Assembly: GCF_963082655.1 (NCBI RefSeq)
Contig: NC_081553.1
Location: forward strand, 62,176,311 to 62,240,310
DNA: 64,000 nt
Direction: 5' to 3'
Source of the DNA: Stomoxys calcitrans
Taxonomy: Eukaryota; Arthropoda; Insecta; Diptera; Muscidae
Part shown: piece by piece, positions 43,835 to 55,910 of the stretch
How the letters are laid out: each line of letters begins with the position of its first letter
How positions within the stretch are numbered: the stretch's first letter is position 1
Notes under the pieces: model-generated
Told to the model about the DNA's origin: nothing
Database searches by the model: none
What the model saw: the letters and a program-made list of their open reading frames with translations, nothing else
Made by a program: the position numbers and the translations under genes

Positions 43835-45700
43835 TCCCTTAGCTAAACAGAAGAAAGGCGGATTGGGATAAATTTCGGCACAAATTCTGCACCACAATGC
43901 CTTCTACACTAGAAAAGCAAGTGGAAACTGTGGAGGATATGGACATAGTGGGATAGCGGATCACGAAGGCCCAGAATGACTCGCTTGTGTCAGCATGCAG
44001 CATGTCCTACTGCCAATCCAAGGGGAAAACAGCGACCGCCATGGTGGACTCCAGAGAAAACTCTTCAATAGAGCAAAAACCACAAGAGAACATGGGACAT
44101 CTATAAGGCTGAGCTAAGAAAATATAAGGGCGAGCTGAGAAAGGTTCAGAAAAAATCCTAGATAGAATTCTGCAGCACCGTGTAGGCCTCCAGGGTAAGG
44201 AAGATTCTGTTTTCGAGACCTATTACGGTGGGGTATATTCAGAAGTCAGAAAATGTATGGACAATGTCTAGTAAGGAAACACTAGAACTACTCGTTGATA
44301 CACATTTCGCGGGAAATTCTCCAACGGACAACGAGGCGCTAGAAAAGGTTGTCACTGGTATGCATTCGTCGGAGGCTATTAAGGAAGTTGTGTCTGAGCT
44401 GAAAATCCTTTGGGCGATAAGAAGTTTCGACTCCTTTAAATCGCCAGGCCCAGATGATGTATCACCGCTTAAACTACAAGAATGTCATATTAACCTGTGG
44501 GATGGAGGGACACGAAGGTCATTTTCATTCCGAAAGCAAGAAAACCTACCACATAAAGGCGAAAGATTACTAGTCTATCATCCTTTTTGCTGAAGACTCT
44601 TGAGAGGTTGATAGAGACATTTCTTAGGTCAACCTAGAGTGGAACCTGTCTCCTTGGCAGGAGAGAATGTTCCATTTACAGAAAGCGCAAAATACCTGGG
44701 TGTTTAGCTGGACAAGAAATTGAACTTCAAAAGCAAGATTTTGGAAAAGGCAAGAAAGGCATTTCTTGCCCTATACACCTGCAAGAGAGCCATCGGCAAA
44801 AGTTGGGGGTTTAGACCGCGTGTCATGCATTGGTTATATACTGCAGTTGTCAGACCAATAATGCCATATGGTGTTGTGGTCTGGTGGACGACGCTTCAAA
44901 AATCCACCTATTGCTCAATACTTAACCGGATCCAAAGGATGGCTTGTTTGTGCATCACATCCGCCCTGAGGACGACACCATCTGATGCACTGAATTTAAT
45001 GCTTCAACTTATGCTTCTGGACATTGTGGCTACCCAAATTGCAGCGAACACTGCCGTGAGGTTAAGGGAGGTTTCTCATTGGTCATGTGGCTTGATACAA
45101 TATCCGATCTTCCAGGCAGTGTGGATTACACCCTACCTGAGCCGAAATGGCTAAGATATAATGGCATTACGACGATTGGCATAAATATCTTCTCAGACAG
45201 CCAGGCAGCCATTAAATCCCTGGAGAATGTATTTCTCAACACAAAAACGGCCCTCGACTGTCACAGATCTCTCAACGAGATGGCTGAACACTTCAAATTT
45301 CACCTGTTCTGGATGTCGGGGCACAGAGATATCCGAGGGAAATGTAAAGCGGACGAGCTTGCGAGACTAGGAACTATTTTAAAAATTCCAGGGATACTGG
45401 AATCTGTAGGATGTTTCTAGCGACATGTTAGCTAAGTTTTCAGGATCAGGCCCGAAGGACAACGAATGATAGATGGCCACAAAGAGGGGGCTGTGAGCAT
45501 TCCACAACTATGTGGCCTAATCTAGACTTGAAGTAGTCTACTGCTTTGTTGCCATTGGCTAGAACATATGTCTCAGTTATTCGGAAAACATGCTGGTCTA
45601 TAACATAAGACATAAGCTAATATGCCTTCTACTACCAATAAAAGTTTAAATTTGATTTGCAGAAATTTGTTGTACAAAGCACACACGCGCCCTTAAACTA
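43835..45700 (+). mobile_element. LOA/I-type LINE with internal RT deletion
   Basis: Plus-strand remnants of ORF2 from the pre-RT linker through RT start, thumb/connection and RNase H, then about 280 bp of 3' UTR. Many stops; the RT catalytic core is deleted around 44,600-44,650. No terminal poly-A is seen. Confidence 0.82.
44228..45420 (+). pseudogene. LINE ORF2: RT N-term, connection domain, RNase H
   Basis: 44,228-44,593: ELLVDTHF, then SFDSFKSPGPDDVSPLKLQ (RT motif start). 44,600-44,640: LKTLERLIETFLRS. Then directly VPFTESAKYLGV with a stop before LDKKLNF, so the part holding the YADD catalytic box is missing. 44,720-45,154: KARKAFLALYTCKRAIG, RPRVMHWLYTAVVRPIMPYG, RIQRMACLCITSALRTTPSD. 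45,160-45,420: RNase H second half (NIFSDSQAAIKSL, with catalytic Asp, and MSGHRDIRGKCKADELARLG). The first half of RNase H is missing. Not functional. Confidence 0.85.
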
Positions 45701-45721
45701 AGTTCATATGTGTAAATTTTT

Positions 45722-45779
45722 AGCTGAATCCATGGTGGTGGGTCCCAAGATTCAACCCGGGTGAACTTAGCACGTTTTT
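45722..45779 (+). mobile_element. HINE 3' terminal block fragment
   Basis: CCATGGTGGTGGGTCCC, hairpin remnant CAACCCGGGTGAAC and TTAGCACG; the last bases are replaced by the start of the next element. Confidence 0.75.
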
Positions 45780-45814
45780 ATACCCCCCACCATAGGATGG
45801 GGTATACTAATTTG
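45780..45814 (+). mobile_element. HINE 5' terminus fragment (35 bp)
   Basis: ATACCCCCCACCATAGGATG, GGGTATACTAATTTG. A second, nearly identical 5' end starts at 45,816, so two elements are inserted one behind the other. Confidence 0.8.
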
Positions 45815-45815
45815 T

Positions 45816-46929
45816 TTACCCTCCACCATAGGATGGGGGTATACTAATTTCGTCATTCTGTTTGTAACTACTCGAAATATTCGTCCGAGACCCCATAAAG
45901 TATATATATTCTTGATCGTCTTGACATTTTATGGTGATCTAGCCATGTTGGTCCGTCTGTCGGTCCGTCCGTCCGCCTGTCTGTCGAAAGCACGCCAACT
46001 TTCGAAGGAGTAAAGCTACCCGCTTGAAATTTTGCACAAATACTTCTTATTAGTGTAGGTCAGTTGTGATTTTAAATGGGCCATATCGGTTCATGTTTTG
46101 ATATAGCTACCATATATACCGATCTGGGGTCTTGATTTCTTTAGCCTCTAGAGGGCGCAATTCTTATCCGATTGGAATGAAATTTTGCACAACGTGTTTT
46201 GTAATGATATCCAACAATTGTGCCAAGTATGGTTCAAATCGGTCCATGACCTGATATAGCTGCCATATAAACCGATCTTGGGTCTTGACTTCTTGAGCCT
46301 CTAGAGGGCGCAATTCTTATCCGAATAGAATGAAAACAATTGTGCCAAGTATGGTTCAAATCGGTTCATAACCTGATATAGCTGTCACATAAAACGATCT
46401 TGGGTCTTGACTTCTTGAGCCTCTAGAGGGCGCAATTCTTACCCGAATGGAATGTAATTTTGCCCAAAGTGTTTTGTAACGATATCCAACAACTGTGCCA
46501 AGTATGGTTCAAATCGGTCTATAACATGATGTAGCTGCCATATAAACCGATTTTCGGTCTTGACTTCTTGAGCATCTAGAGATCACAATTATTATCCGAT
46601 TTTCCTGACATTTTTTACGACGGATCCTCTCATGACCATCAACATACGTGTTTATTATGGTGTGAATTGGTCTATTACCTGATACAGCTCCCATATAAAT
46701 CGATCTCTCTATTTTACTTCTTGAGCCCTTAAATGGCGCAATTCTTATTCGAATTGGTTGACATTTATACAGGTCTCCAACATATAATTTAATTGTGGTC
46801 CGGACCGGACCATATCTTTTATCCTTTTTTTTCCTAAGAAGAGATGCCGCGAAAATAACTCAATAGATGCGATCCATGGTGGAGGGTATATAAGATTCGG
46901 CCCGGCCGAACATAGCACGCTTTTACTTG
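45816..46929 (+). mobile_element. HINE, type i body, complete
   Basis: 5' end TTACCCTCCACCATAGGATG, complete 5' block (GACCCCATAAAGTATATATA, GTCCGTCCGTCCGCCTGTC, CGAAAGCACGCCAACTTTCG), about five type i monomers, 3' inverted repeat CATGGTGGAGGGTATATAAG, hairpin TTCGGCCCGGCCGAA and CACGCTTTTACTTG at 46,929. Confidence 0.88.
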
Positions 46930-47199
46930 TTACTTCTGATTTCAAGAAGAATTGTTGATTGATTTTTGTCAGCAAAACCTAAATGAATTGTTATATGTAT
47001 TTCGACAGAGTGTGCCAGTACATTAAATGAAAAGCACCCCACCAAGGGTCGTTCACCTTAGTGGAAAACTAGTAAAATAAAAAAAGCTTTGGCTTCCAAG
47101 AAATTCATAAGAATCATGAATAATGACCTAAATAATAAAACAAAAATAAAAACAGAACAAAAATGCTCTTGCACTTGTAAAGAAAGCGTTTAACTTTAA

Positions 47200-48686
47200 C
47201 AAGTAAAAGCGTGCTAAGTTCGGCCGGGCCGAACCTTATATACCCTCCACCATGGATCGCATTTGTCGAGTTCTTTTCCCGGCATCTCTTCTTAGGCAAA
47301 AAAGGATATAAGAAAAGATTTGCTCTGCTATTAGAGCGATATCAAGATATGGTCCGGTTTGGACCACAATTAAATTATATGTTGGAGACCTGTGTAAAAT
47401 TTTCCGCCAATTCGAATAAGAATTGCGCCCTTGGGGGGCTCAAGAACTAAAATAGGGAGAACGATTTATATAGGAGCTGTATCGGGCGATAGACCGATTC
47501 AGACCATAATAAACACGTTTGTTGATGGTCATGAGAGGATCCGTCGTACAAAATTTCAGGCATATCGGATAAGAATTGCGGCCTCTAGAGGCTCAAGAAG
47601 TCAAGATCCCAGATCGGTTTATATGGCAGCTATATCGGGTTATTAACCGATTTGAACGTTATTTGATACAGTTGTTGAAAGTAAGAATAAAAAACGTCAT
47701 GCAAAATTTCAGCCAAATCGGATAGGAATTGGGCCCTCTAGAAGCTCAAGAAGTCAAATACCCAGAACTGTTTATATGACAGCTATATCAGGTTATGGAC
47801 CGATTTGAACCATACTTGGCACAGTTATTGGATGTCATAACGAAATACTTCGTGCAAAAATTCATTCAAATCGGATAAGAATTGTGCCCTCTAGAGGCTC
47901 AAGAAGTCAAGACCCAAGATCGGTTTATATGACAGCTATATCAGGTTATGGACCGATTTAAACCATAATTAGCACAGTTGTTGGGTATCATAACAAAACA
48001 CGTCGTGCGAAATTCCATTCCAATCGGATAAGAATTGCGACCTCTAGAGGCTCAAGAAGTCAAGACCCAAGATCGGTTTATATGGCAGCTATATCAGGTT
48101 ATGAACCGATTTGAACCATACTTGACACAGTTGTTGGATATCATAACAAAACACGTCGTGCAAAATTTCATTTCAATCGGATAAGGATTGCGCACTCTAA
48201 AGGCTCAAGAAGTCAAGACCCAAGATCGGTTTATATGGCAGCTATATCAGGTTATCGACTGATTTGAACCATACTTGGCACAGTTGTTGAATATCATAAC
48301 AAAACACGTCGTGCAAAATTTCATTCCAATCGGATAAGAATTGCGCGCCCTAGAGGCTCAAGAAGTCAAGACCCAAGATCGGTTTATATGGCAGCTATAT
48401 CAAAACATGGACCGATATGGCCCATTTGCAATACCAACCGACCTACACTAATAAGAAGTATTTGTGCAAAATTTTAAGCGGCTAGCTTTACTCCTTCGGA
48501 AGTTAGCGTGCTTTCGACAGACAGACGGACGGACGGACGGACAGACGGACGGACATGGCTAGATCGACATAAAATGTCGCGACGATCAAGAATATATATA
48601 TTTTATGGGGTCTCAGACGAATATTTCGAGTAGTTACAAACAGAATGACGAAATTAGTATACCCCCCATCTTATGGTGGAGGGTAT
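47200..48686 (-). mobile_element. HINE, type i body, full-length reference copy (1,487 bp)
   Basis: Both ends are intact. The 3' end CAAGTAAAAGCGTGC is followed by the hairpin GTTCGGCC-G-GGCCGAAC (47,218-47,234) and ATACCCTCCACCAT (47,240-47,253), which is a perfect 14-bp inverted match to ATGGTGGAGGGTAT at the extreme 5' terminus (48,673-48,686). The terminal repeats are therefore asymmetric: terminal at 5', 40 bp inside at 3'. About six monomers in 153-bp steps (AAGAAGTCAAGA box at 47,901, 48,054, 48,207, 48,360). No target duplication is evident; flanks are A-runs, consistent with TT insertion on the element strand. Confidence 0.92.
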
Positions 48687-48744
48687 AAAAATTAAACAAA
48701 CCCTACACCTTTTTCTTGATTCTAATTTTTCGAGTAGTTTCCCA

Positions 48745-48753
48745 ACTTACCTC
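48745..48753 (-). other. splice donor GAG|GTAAGT
   Basis: Full match to the fly donor consensus MAG|GTAAGT, at the end of the acidic exon. Confidence 0.75.
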
Positions 48754-48972
48754 AGTAATTTTCATGGTCCTCTTCACCACCTTCTTGGTGATTTGGGTTA
48801 TTTCCTCAACCTCATCACCATCTTCATCGATGGCATCGGTGATGATTTCCTCGGAAGGCAAAACTTCCATGGTCTCATCGACCAATTCCTCCTTTTTGGA
48901 GACGTTATCGCTAATCTCAGCATCGGGGGAGGTTTGCTCCTCGGTGGCCATAACTTCTTCAACTTCAGACAT
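48751..48972 (-). CDS. first coding exon of an unidentified host gene (acidic N-terminus)
   Basis: A minus-strand exon of 74 codons starting MSEVEEVMATEEQ and ending RTMKITE, closed by a perfect donor (GAG|GTAAGT at 48,751/48,750) in phase 0. It is very acidic (Glu/Asp-rich through residue about 58: DAIDEDGDEVEEI) and turns basic at the end (TKKVVKRTMK). Codon choice is G/C-ending (ACC, ATC, GAG, AAG), unlike the AT-rich surroundings, which supports real coding. If read through, the frame continues 15 more codons to a stop, but the donor makes splicing far more likely. There is no signal peptide and no domain in this short piece. I do not recognise the gene; later exons must be to the left of 48,750 or beyond the window, across a HINE that begins only 64 bp into the intron. 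Confidence 0.72.
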
Positions 48973-51331
48973 GATTTTCGGAGTAAAATTTGGGTTTATT
49001 GATTGTAGTTTTTTTTTTCTTTTTTTGAGATTTAGATGTCAAAACACCAAAACAAAACACAAACGCGGCAAAACTAAAAAACGCGCACTAATTGGATTTT
49101 TTTTTTTCTTCCACACTTTTTGTTGGGATTTTCCGCTAAGAGATTTTTGTTGTTGTTATCTATGTATGTGCAGAGATATGGACTCGTATATATTTTTAAC
49201 CTTTGATGGGGGTATATAAATATTCACTAGTCGGTTTATTACGTTATTATGTATACTTCTTGAGAGACTCTGCGTTGAGAAGAGATGGAGAGAGAGAGAG
49301 AGAGAAAGGGGGAAAAAATTAGAAAACACTAAGCACTCACACTTGCACAAACACTGATAAAAAGTATAAAAATCACTTGGGGAGGGGGAGAGAATACTGA
49401 AGAAAATTAAAAAAAAAAAAGTGAATTGAACTTTTGCTATGAAAATTTTAGAATTTTGGAATTTTGTTTTGTTTTTCTTTTGGAAAAAAAATTCTATGAA
49501 TGAATCGGAAATGGTTTTCCATCAACTGGAACACAAAACACAGATAATAGTTGTTGCCTTGGTTTTTAATTTTTGGTTTTTTATTTCTTTCTTTCTTTCT
49601 TGCTGTGCCGTGTAGTGTGCCATAGGAATTATTAACAGACGATTTTGTGTTGGATGTTTTTGTATTTTTCACTGGGCCGCTAGAATTTCACTTTTCTTTT
49701 TGAATTATATAAACTTTTTGTTTGATATTTTGGTTTGATTTCAAACTATGGGTTTTTTCGTTTTAAGTTTTGTAGGTTAATTGGGAAAATTTTTAATTTT
49801 TAAACATTTTTAGTTAAATTTGTTCACTTCTTGTTGTAATTCTTCTTCAATGTTTTAAAATTTTTGTGATCTTTTTAACTTTAGACAATGACTTAATTGA
49901 CGATGGATGTTTATTGTGGCTCTGTTAAAAAACAACAATTGAATAAACAATAAAAATCATCTTTCATCACTCTTGGTGGGCTATTGCGAAAAAACGACAA
50001 ATCTTTCACACAAACATTTCTTTCTTCAATACAATCAACATGTATGGCGGCATATGGATATGATTTTTTTTTATAGAAATTCTGTCACATTGATTTTTTT
50101 TTTGATTCACCAATACCACTACACCAACAGCCAACAAGAGATGGGGGCAAGTCTTTAATCCAAAACGGAAGTGAAAATTTTGTTTTCTATTTTTGTTATT
50201 CAAATTTTCATATTCCAGAAAAAAAAAAAATTTTTTTTTCACTCAATATTTTGATTTGATTTTTCAAAATGTTTTCATCAAATTTAAATTTTAGTTATTT
50301 TCCTCTTAAACTCCTATGGTCAAAGTGAAATTTCGTTTTTGTCATCAACTTTCTCTCACATGTAATCGTGACGATTTGAAAAAACGTATTGAATATTTTC
50401 TGGCAGGTTTTCCTGGGCAAATCTGGCGGCGGCGCTGCTAGAATCTGAACAAAACGATTGAAATGTTCAAATAATTTGTACAACATGTACACTTCAATCA
50501 TATGCGGTTGTTTGGGGCCAGCCAAAGCTGCGCTGCCAGCAGCGAACACACAGGAAATCACACTCACACATGCTAAAAAAAAGTCCTCAAATAATCACTC
50601 AGAGTTTATGCTCACTGGCGTGCACTAACACATTCCTCCACATAGAACCATCATGATCAGCTGATGAGAGCAAGTGCTAGTGTTTGCAAGAGAGCGCTCA
50701 TGGAGTATGAGGTTATTCTGAGATAAAGAGTGTTGAGCATACAGATATATAATGGAAAAGTGTATTCACCTTTCCTCTCCTTGAAAGCAGTGCGTCGTGC
50801 AGATGCATGGCTGTGAAATATATAAATTTGCTCTCCAAAGATGAAAAAATATAGACAAAAATTTTCTTATTCTCTTTATCTCTTGCCATTGCAAGAGAGA
50901 AAATAAAATCATTAATTTTTTTTTAATTATTGCAATATGTTAGAAAGAGATACCAAACTTTTCCACAATTTTCTCAAAATTTCGAGTTTTTATATATGAA
51001 AAGTCATATGGGCTTCTGTGGTTTTGTATCAAACAATGATCTCATTCTAAGAGAGTTTGCTCTCCAAGAAAGAGTCTTGTAAAAGGCTTCAGCTTCATAT
51101 GTTCTTGCAGTTTGTAGTTTTTACGAGTCTCATTGAAAGGGAAAAATATTCTTTTTTAATTTTTATGATCTTTTTGTTCAACATCTACTATATGGTAAAG
51201 CGATTGCGTTTCCTTAATAGCTTTTCCGTATATGAAATAAAAATGTTTTGCTTTCATACAGCGTATATCCTTTTAGTATTTGTACAATTTTCTCAAATTT
51301 TAAAAAGGTAGAAAACTGAAAAAAATTTAAG
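48973..51331 (-). other. presumed 5' UTR/promoter region of the exon, low-repeat DNA
   Basis: About 2.3 kb with none of the window's repeat families, AT-rich with poly-A/T tracts, a GA run (GAGAGAGAGAGAGA at about 49,290-49,304, as bound by GAGA-type factors) and TCTCTTGC/GCAAGAGA stretches around 50,680-50,900. No TATA/Inr can be placed with confidence. A 90-codon frame at 50,295-50,567 lacks an ATG and is not called. Confidence 0.4.
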
Positions 51332-52865
51332 CAAGTAAAGGCGTGATATTTTCGTCCGGACCAAATTTTTGGAACCCACCACCATGGATTCTGCTGAAAA
51401 TTTATACAAACTAAATTTAGGTGAAGGGCCTAACTTTATTCAACATACCAAACTTCTGTCAAACCAGCAAATATTAAAGCTTCTAGGAACCGAACAAGGA
51501 TAGTCGGTTTATATGGAAGCAATGTCAGGTTATAGAGTAATATGGATCGTTCTTGGCACAGATGTCGGAAGTCGTCATAGAACAACGCATGCAAAATTTC
51601 AATCAAATCGGACAAAAATTGCGGCTTGTCAGGAATCAAGAAATCAAATCGGAAGATCGGTTTATATTGGAGGTATATTAGGTTATAGACTGATTTGAAC
51701 TGTACTTGGCACAGTTGTTGGAAGTCAAAAGGGAACACTGTGTGCCAAATTTCAGCCAAATCGGACAAAAATTGCGGCTACCAGGGGCGCAAGAAGTCAA
51801 ATCGGGAGATCGGTTTATATGGTAGCTATATCGGGATATAGACCAATTTTGACCGTAATTGGCACAGTTGTTGGAAATCATAACCGAACACCACATACGA
51901 AATTTCAGCCAAATCGGATAAATATTGTGGCTTCCAGTGGCTAAAGAAGTCTAATAGGGGAATAGGTTTATACGGGAGCTATATCAGGTTATAGACCGAT
52001 TTGAACTGTACTTGACACAGTTATTTGAAGTCATAACAGAATACCACATACAAAATTTCAGCCAAATCGGATGAATATTGCGGCTTCCAGGAGCTAAAGA
52101 AAGCAAATCGGGATATCGGTTTATATGGGAGCTATATCAGGTTATAAACCGATTTGAACCGTACTAGACACAGTTGTTGGAAGTCAAAAGAGAACACTGT
52201 GTGCCAAATTTCAGCCAAATCGGACAAAAATTGCGGCTTCCAGAGACTCAAGAAGTCTAAACGGGAGATCGGTTTATACGGGAGCTATATCAGGTTATAG
52301 ACCAATTTGAACTGTACTTAACACAGTGGTTGAAAGTCATAAGGGAACACTATGTGCAAAATTTTAGCCAAATCGGACGAAATTTGTGGCTTCCAGGGGC
52401 TCAAGAAATGAAATCGGGAGATCGGTTTACACGGGAGCTATATCAGGTTATAGGCCCATATGGAATGTACTTTACACAGTTGTTAGAAGTCATAACAGAA
52501 CATTACATGCAAAATTTCAGCTAAATCGGATGAAAATTACGGCTTCCAGGGTCTCATGAAGTCAAAACGAAAGATCGGTTTATATGGGAGCCATATCTAA
52601 ATCTGAACCGATATGAGCCATTTACAATCCCCAACGACATACCTCAACATTAAGCGTCTGTGCAAAATTTTAAGTGGCTAGCTTTTCGCGTTCGATCGCA
52701 ATGGTGATTTCGACAGGCGAACGGAAGAACGGACATGGCTATATTGAATCAGAATGTCGAGACGATCCAGACTATATATACTTTATGGGGTCGCACATCA
52801 ATGTTTCGAGGTGTTACAACCGGATTGACTAGGTTAGTATACCCCCATTTTATGGTGGTGGGTAT
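51332..52865 (-). mobile_element. HINE, type i variant body, complete
   Basis: 3' end CAAGTAAAGGCGTGATATT with a decayed hairpin (CGTCCGGACCAAA), inner repeat ACCCACCACCATGG, eight monomers (CAAATTTCAGCCAAATCGGA; TTGCGGCTTCCAGG), and 5' block (CGAACGGAAGAACGGACATG, ACTATATATACTTTATGGGG) ending CATTTTATGGTGGTGGGTAT. The body matches the 26.9-kb copy more than the 47.2-kb copy. Confidence 0.86.
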
Positions 52866-53099
52866 AAAAGGACGAAATATTTGCATCAAAAGGCGTTTTA
52901 GGCTGCTGTTTAGGCGTATAGGCTGTTCTGGATCTTATATACCTTTTCGTTTGACAAATTCTTTGGCTTCTTTATAATAGCAGATAAGTTCATATAGGAG
53001 CTCTGTGGTGTTATGGACTGACATAGACAGCACTTGTTAGGGCTGTTAGATTTTACAACGAAACTTGGATTAAACATAACATGATTGTTGAAAAACGTA

Positions 53100-55560
53100 G
53101 CAATACACTAACCGAAATACCCTTTCCTTTCCCACGAAAAGGTGTATTAAACTACCCTTTCCCAAGGAACCGGTTACTAAAATTGCACATTTCCCAGAGA
53201 AAGGGTACCAAAACTACTCTTCGTAAATTGAAATTTTAAGTTAAAAAGTCTTATCCTTCCCCAATGGAGAGTGTACCATATCTTTCCTTCCCCAAGGGTG
53301 AGGGTACCAAAACTACCCTTCCTCAAGAAAAGGATACTAAAACTACCCTCCCCCAAGGGCGATGGTACCAAAACTAACCTCCCCTCAGGGAGAGGGCATC
53401 AAAACTATCCTTCATAAGGGTTCCAAAGTACACTTTCCCAAATGGGGAAGGAATCAATATTGTTTTTCCCCAAGGGAAAAGTAACAAAGCCTGACATTAC
53501 CTAATGGAAAAGTTACCAAAAGTATCCTTCCGCAATGGAGAGGGTAACAGAAGCACCCTTCCCTAATGGCGAGGGTAACAGAAGTACCTTTTCCCAATTT
53601 AAAGGGTAGCAGAACTACCCTTCCCTAATGGAGAGGGTGGCAAAAGTACCTTTTCCCAATGGAGAGGGTATCACAAGTACCCTTTCCAAATGGAGAGGGA
53701 AACAAAAGTACTCTTCCCCAATGGAGAGGGTACCAAAACTTCCCGTTCCCAATGGAGAGTGTACCAAAACTACCCTTACTCAAGAGTGAGGGTGCCAAAA
53801 CTATTGTCCCCTAAGGGACATGATACTAAAACTAACCTTCCCAAAACTAAACTTTCCCATATGGAGAGTGTACAAAATACCCTTCCAACTACCCAATGGA
53901 GAGGGTATGAAAACTACCTTCCCCAATGGAAAGAGTACCAAAACTAGCCCTCAATGGAGAGGGTACCAAATTTAACCTTCACGAATGGAGAGGTACCAAG
54001 CCTGTTTTTCCCCAATGGAAAAGTTACCAAGCCTGTCCTTCCCCAATAGAGAGGGTACAAAAGGTACCCTTCCCCAATAGAGAGGGTACCAAAACTACCT
54101 TTTTTAAGGGAGAGTGAACCCAAACTGCCCTTCCCCAATGGAGAAGTTACCGAAGCTACCCATCTTCAACGGAGAGTATACCAAAACTACACTTTCCCAA
54201 GGGAGGTTGTACCAAAACTACCATTCCGAAGGAAGATCGTACCAAAAATAACATTTCCTAAGGAAGATGGTACCAAAACTAACCTTGCCTAAGGAGATGG
54301 TACCAAAACTAACCTTCATAAAGGCAGGGAGCCAAAAGCACAATTTCCCAAAAAGAGAAGGTTCTAAACTACCCTTCCCCAATGGAGAGGGTAACAGAAG
54401 TACCCTTCCCCAATAGAGACGGTAACAGAATTACCCTTCCCCATTGGAGAGGGTACCAAAAGTACCTTTCCCTAATGGAGAGGGTACCAAAACTACCCTT
54501 CCAGAATGGAGAGAGAAACAAAAGTACTCTCGCCAGTGTAAAGAGTACCAAAACTACCCTCGCCCAATGGAGAGTGTACCAAAACTACCCTTTCCCAAGA
54601 GAGAGGGTATCAAAACTATCGTCCGTCAAGGGGGATGGCACCAAAAATAACTTTTCCTAAGGGAGATGGTACCAAAACTAACCTTCCCTAAGGAAGAGGG
54701 CGCCAAAACTAAACTTTCCCAAATGGAGAGTGTACCAAACTACCCTTCTCCAATGAAGAGAGTACCAAAAATACCCTTCTCCAATGGAGAGGCTATCAAA
54801 ACTACCTTTCCCCAATGGAGAGTGTACCAAAACTAGCCTCCCTCAATAAAAAGAGTACAAAATTTACCCTTCTCCAATGGAGAGGGTAATAAAACTACCC
54901 TTCTTCAAGCGAGAGGGTACCAAAACTACACTTCTCCAAGGGAAAAGGTACCAAAACTACCCTACCCTAAGGGAGATTGCATCAAAACCACCATTCCCGA
55001 AGGGAGATGGTACCAAAAATAACCTTCCCTAAGGGTGATGGTTCCAAAAGTAACCTCCGTAAAAAAAGGGGGCGAAAAGTACCCATTTCCAAATGGAAGG
55101 TGTGGCAAAACTACCCTTCAACGATGGTGAAGGTAACATAAGTACCCTTCCCCTAGTAGAGGGGGTACCAAAACTACCCTTCCCCAATGGAGAGAGTGCA
55201 AAAACTAATCTTCCTCATGGAGAGTGTACCAAGACTACCCTTCTTGTATGGAAAAGGTACCAAAGCGACTCTTCCTCATTGAACAGGGTACCAAAACTAT
55301 CATTCACCAATGGAGAAGGTAGAGAAACTACCCTTCTCAAATGGAGATGTTAACAAATCTACCCATCTTCAACAGAAAATGTACCAAAACTACCCATCCC
55401 CAAGTGATATTGTATCAAAACTACCATTCCCAAAGGCAGATGGTACCAAAAATAACCTTTCCTATGGGAGAGGGCACCAAAACTAAACCTTCTAAAGGAA
55501 GATGGTACAAAGACTAACCTTCCCTAAGGAAGATGAAGAGGGTAACAGAAGTACTATTTC
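53100..55560 (+). repeat. 31-bp minisatellite with GGTACC core, about 2.46 kb
   Basis: Degenerate units of the form CCAATGGAGAGGGTACCAAA + ACTACCCTTCC; about 75-80 units, diverged, with variants ACTAACCTTCCCTAAGGAAG and AGTACCCTTCCCCAATGG. GGTACC or near variants recur in most units. ORFs of 60-92 codons are artefacts. Not a CRISPR array: units abut without spacers. Confidence 0.93.
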
Positions 55561-55910
55561 ACAATTTTTTTTTAAATCGGGATGCATTGGTTCTCTGTCT
55601 TTAGAGTTAATTTTTTTACATTTTTGTATTTAGAGAAAATTTTGTCCAATTATTGTATTTAGAGGAAAGTTCTTCCATTTTATTTTTAGAGAAAATTTAT
55701 GTCTCAAGAAAAAATTTTATTGAATTTTTGTCTTTAGAGATTTTATTAGCGAAACTTTATCTTTAGAAAAAATTTCAATGAATTTTTTTCGAATTTATTA
55801 ATTTGAAGAAAGTCAGTAAAAATATTATTTCGAAAACAGTTTTAGAAAAATATCGAGTTATTGATTACTCTATCCAAAGTTAAGCCATGAAATGATTTTC
55901 ATTAATTTTT
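55561..55910. repeat. degenerate ~33-bp AT-rich repeat (TTTAGAGAAAATTT)
   Basis: Repeated TTTTTGT..TTTAGAGAAAATTT and ATTTCAATGAATTTTTTTC units. The same family in inverse orientation occupies 58,985-59,345. Confidence 0.65.

Noticed and set aside
50295..50567. 90-codon minus frame with a signal-peptide-like start
   Set aside because: The first codon is GTG, not ATG; no eukaryotic start and no splice sites recognised.
53100..55560. Possible CRISPR-like regular repeats
   Set aside because: Units of 31 bp abut directly with no unique spacers, and the window is eukaryotic.
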